From contig CM043869.1 of NCBI GenBank assembly GCA_023846275.1, forward strand, positions 16,339,501-16,403,500: 64,000 nucleotides of DNA. Direction: 5' to 3'. How positions within the stretch are numbered: position 1 is the stretch's first letter; each line of letters starts with the position of its first letter. The notes under the pieces were generated by a model. That model saw only the letters and a program-made list of their open reading frames with translations, ran no database searches and was not told the origin of the DNA. The position numbers and the translations under genes are program-made. This document shows, one piece after another, positions 61,591 to 64,000 of this stretch. Source of the stretch: Vanilla planifolia (taxonomy: Eukaryota; Streptophyta; Magnoliopsida; Asparagales; Orchidaceae).

Positions 61591-63800
61591 ATGTTTTTTC
61601 ATCGAAGAAGAAGAAATAAAACTTCTGATGAGTCAGACCAAAATGATGATTTAGATATATCTAGTGAGAAGAAAAGATCTAAGAGGTATCGAGATAAAGA
61701 GTATATCCCTAATGTTAAACTAGATGTCTCAACTTTTGATGGTACTTCTAATCTTAAAGATTACATATATTAAAAGACTAGTATAGATGATTACTTTAAT
61801 TGACATCAAATGAGTCAACCAAAAAGTATCAATTAGACTAAACTCATTAGTACGAATCATAGGTTCTTTAGAAACTTAAAGCGATGATATGCTAACAATG
61901 ATGAAGAGGTATCCTAAACTTGGAGAAATCATATAGTTAGAATGTACGATAGATTTGTTCCAATAATCTATAGTATCAAAATGTTAGATAAATGACAAAG
62001 ATTTTCTTAATGTGGTAGATTCAATGAGTATATTAACAAATTTAAGGATTATAAACTTAGATACGATATAGATGAATCTAAGCCTATAATAATTTTTTAT
62101 TTTAGGATAGGTTTATAGGAAAACATGTAGGTTGATCTTAATAAATATTATTATCTTGGAGAAAGCTTATCTCATAGCTAAAAATATGAAAAAAATAGAA
62201 CTTTTTATTTTAAGAGAAATGACGAGCCAAACCCTCCAAAGGCTCACATCATAATTTCTCAACTCACTTATACTAGCACTTCGTCTACCCCCTTCATTTT
62301 AGTTTTAACTTTCAAACCTATATTACTACCCACTTTTTCATAACCTTCTTTAAGCCAACTCATAAAAGTTTGGAATTGCTTATTTTTAAGTGCCATGAAA
62401 AGGAAAATGTAGTAGCAAACTATCCAAAAAGATCCATGATTTTGAATCTAGAAAGTGTTAATGAACAAAAAAGTCAAAATAAAAAGAAAATATAATATAT
62501 GATGAGGAAGTTGATAAATAATTAGAAAACATAGAAAATTTTAAAGTTAGGTGCACCCTTACAACCCCAAAACTACAAGATGACTAGAAATGCACTAATA
62601 TCTTTAATACCAACATAAAAATTAAGAAATAATCATATAGGATGATCATAGATAATGATAATTATATTAATGTAATATCTCTTGAAGCTACTAAAAAAAT
62701 AAGAGCTTCTTGATTGAAACACCCAAACCTTTACTCTATGTCATGGATAGATGAAACTTTTATATGTATTAAATAACAATGTTATGTATCATTGAAGTTG
62801 GATAGGTATAGTAATGAGGTTTTATGTGATATCGTACTTATGCAAGTAGGTCATCTTATTCTTAGAAGATTATGACCTTTTAATAAGGACATAACTTTGA
62901 ACAGTAAGATTAACAAGTGTTCTTTTGTTTTTGAAGAAACAATTTAAGTTTATTCTCATTATCCCAAATTAGGAATACCCTTGATCAAAGAGACTTAGTT
63001 TAGTTTCTTACAATTAAAGAGTTAGCCAACACTTATTATACAGGTTCATGATAATAAGCTAATGTGTCCTATTGATCTTATTCTCTTATAAGTAGACTTT
63101 CAAACTTCTGTCTCTACTTTTTCATTTGTCTTACATAAAATAATATTTAAAGAAATTAATCAAAGTAATAAAAGACATAATAAACTAGCAGATATTCAAA
63201 GAAATATTAAGAAGTTTCATGAAAGAGACTATGTTATAATTAAAGTTAGGTTAAAATAGTTTCTTCTTAAAGCTTTAAGAAATTACAAGAGTGTGAATAT
63301 AGACTTTTTCGGAATATTGAAAAACTAGAAACTATTATGTATGTGTTGGATTTACTAGAAGAATATGAGATTAGTTCAACATTTAACATTAAAAATTTAG
63401 TTTCTTATGAGATACCATATCTAATATTTAGTGAGCCATTTGAGCTTGATTTTCTCATCTAGAGTGAGCATGTTCTTACCACTATATTAGCTTTGAGGTT
63501 AAGGATAATGTGACAAAAATTTTAGATCATGAGATAATTCTAATAAAAAATTATGAACTTAGAAAATTTTTAATTTATTGGAAGGGCAAATTTTTTATCG
63601 AGAACTCCTGGCTTACCTATGATGACCTACAACATATCACGCTATACTATCTAGAGCATTACTGTACCCATCACCCCGATACCATTGAGCCAAGCTCTTT
63701 ACCACATGGGGAGGGTGACACAAGAGCGTCTAGCATTAGTTCACAAACACATCTACTGAAGTCTCACCAATTCCATAACTCCATTGATATAAATTGAAAA
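61591..63800 (+). mobile_element. Decayed Ty3/gypsy chromovirus (gag to chromodomain, pol deleted)
   Basis: Starts with a charged Gag N-terminus ('RRRRNKTSDESDQNDDLDIS') and 'DVSTFDGTSNLKDYIY', typical of Gag (IP.F.G..D...YL.W). It continues with 'VRMYDRFVPIIY', 'GRFNEYINKFKDYKLRYDID' and, near 62370-62450, 'FKCHEKENVVANYPKR', a zinc knuckle with two Cys lost. From about 63150 comes the integrase end ('INKQS.KRHNKLADIQRNIK'-like, then 'FHERDYVIIKVRL') and a chromodomain at 63500-63660. Only about 700 bp lie between knuckle and integrase end, so protease-RT-RNase H is mostly deleted or unrecognisable. The upstream parts are full of stops. Confidence 0.8.
63510..63797 (+). pseudogene. Chromodomain end of gypsy integrase
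   Basis: An open frame of 95 codons reads 'KILDHEIILIKNYELRKFLI', 'YWKGKFFIENSWLTYDDLQH' and 'LEHYCTHHPD', then 'EPSSLPHGEGD'. It matches the chromovirus chromodomain (ILDHRVV.....YLVKWKG....ENSWL...L....LLE.Y). Two of the usual aromatic cage positions look kept (Y and W of 'YWKG'). Chromodomains steer integration of chromoviruses towards certain histone marks. It is the least damaged part of this element. Confidence 0.85.
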
Positions 63801-64000
63801 TTACTTAACAAATCCTTTTAAATGAATTTTTTTTGTTGATTTTGTTTCTTGCTATTGTCTGTCATTGTCCTCACCACCTTCTAAAGCCATTACCACAGCT
63901 AGAGCTGACTCGTGGGCCCGTGTGATCGAATGGACCAAGGAACACTATTTGACCCATGCTTGACCACTCCAACTTGTTACCCGCGACGACTCACATCAAC
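63801..64000. other. End of window, possible LTR start
   Basis: After the chromodomain stop the base composition becomes more balanced ('gagctgactcgtgggcccgtgtgatcg'). This may be the 3' UTR or LTR of the chromovirus, cut by the window edge. No other feature seen. Confidence 0.35.

Noticed and set aside
1-64000. tRNA, rRNA, CRISPR arrays or organelle-derived DNA
   Set aside because: No tRNA-like arm and box pattern, no rRNA blocks, no regularly spaced identical repeats and no plastid or mitochondrial genes were recognised by eye. A tRNA scan would be needed to exclude a decayed tRNA.

Overview
The window is nuclear DNA of a flowering plant. The evidence is short exons with GT/AG introns, a MIKC*-type MADS-box gene, a RIN4/NOI gene pair, a plant-type L1 retrotransposon with a C-terminal RNase H, and decayed Ty3/gypsy and Ty1/copia elements. 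The background is very AT-rich, while gene and LINE coding parts are clearly GC-richer, and the NPF fragment is GC-rich at its 5' end. I lean towards a monocot, but the species cannot be fixed from this sequence.

Layout. Positions 1-22700 hold no intact gene. They carry decayed transposons: a Ty3/gypsy chromovirus at about 2440-5240, an array of about 79 bp repeats at 7660-8120, and LINE remnants on the minus strand at about 10620-11450 and 18040-18800. A repeat of about 2.2 kb occurs in inverted orientation at 11915-14113 and 19015-21260. Positions 23203-30503 (minus) hold a complete 11-exon MIKC* MADS-box gene with a GC-rich leader up to about 31110. Positions 32010-38370 hold one nearly full-length L1-type LINE (plus), broken by many stop codons and a few frameshifts.

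Positions 40855-41529 encode the C-terminal part of an NPF5-like transporter (plus). Positions 42548-43712 (minus) hold a complete two-exon Gfo/Idh/MocA oxidoreductase gene, convergent with the NPF fragment. Positions 46600-53700 are again transposon debris, with copia and gypsy pieces lying end to end. Positions 54067-57226 carry two tandem RIN4/NOI-like genes (minus); one looks intact and the other has a frame-breaking first exon. Positions 57400-64000 are AT-rich, with a duplicated 0.33 kb unit and a decayed gypsy element that ends in a well preserved chromodomain.

The genes do not form an operon or an obvious pathway. They are single plant genes separated by repeats. I found no convincing new biological system. 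The most useful points are the complete MADS gene model with 16, 18 and 19 nt exons, the diverging NOI pair, the pattern of stop codons in the LINE, and the inverted 2.2 kb repeat.
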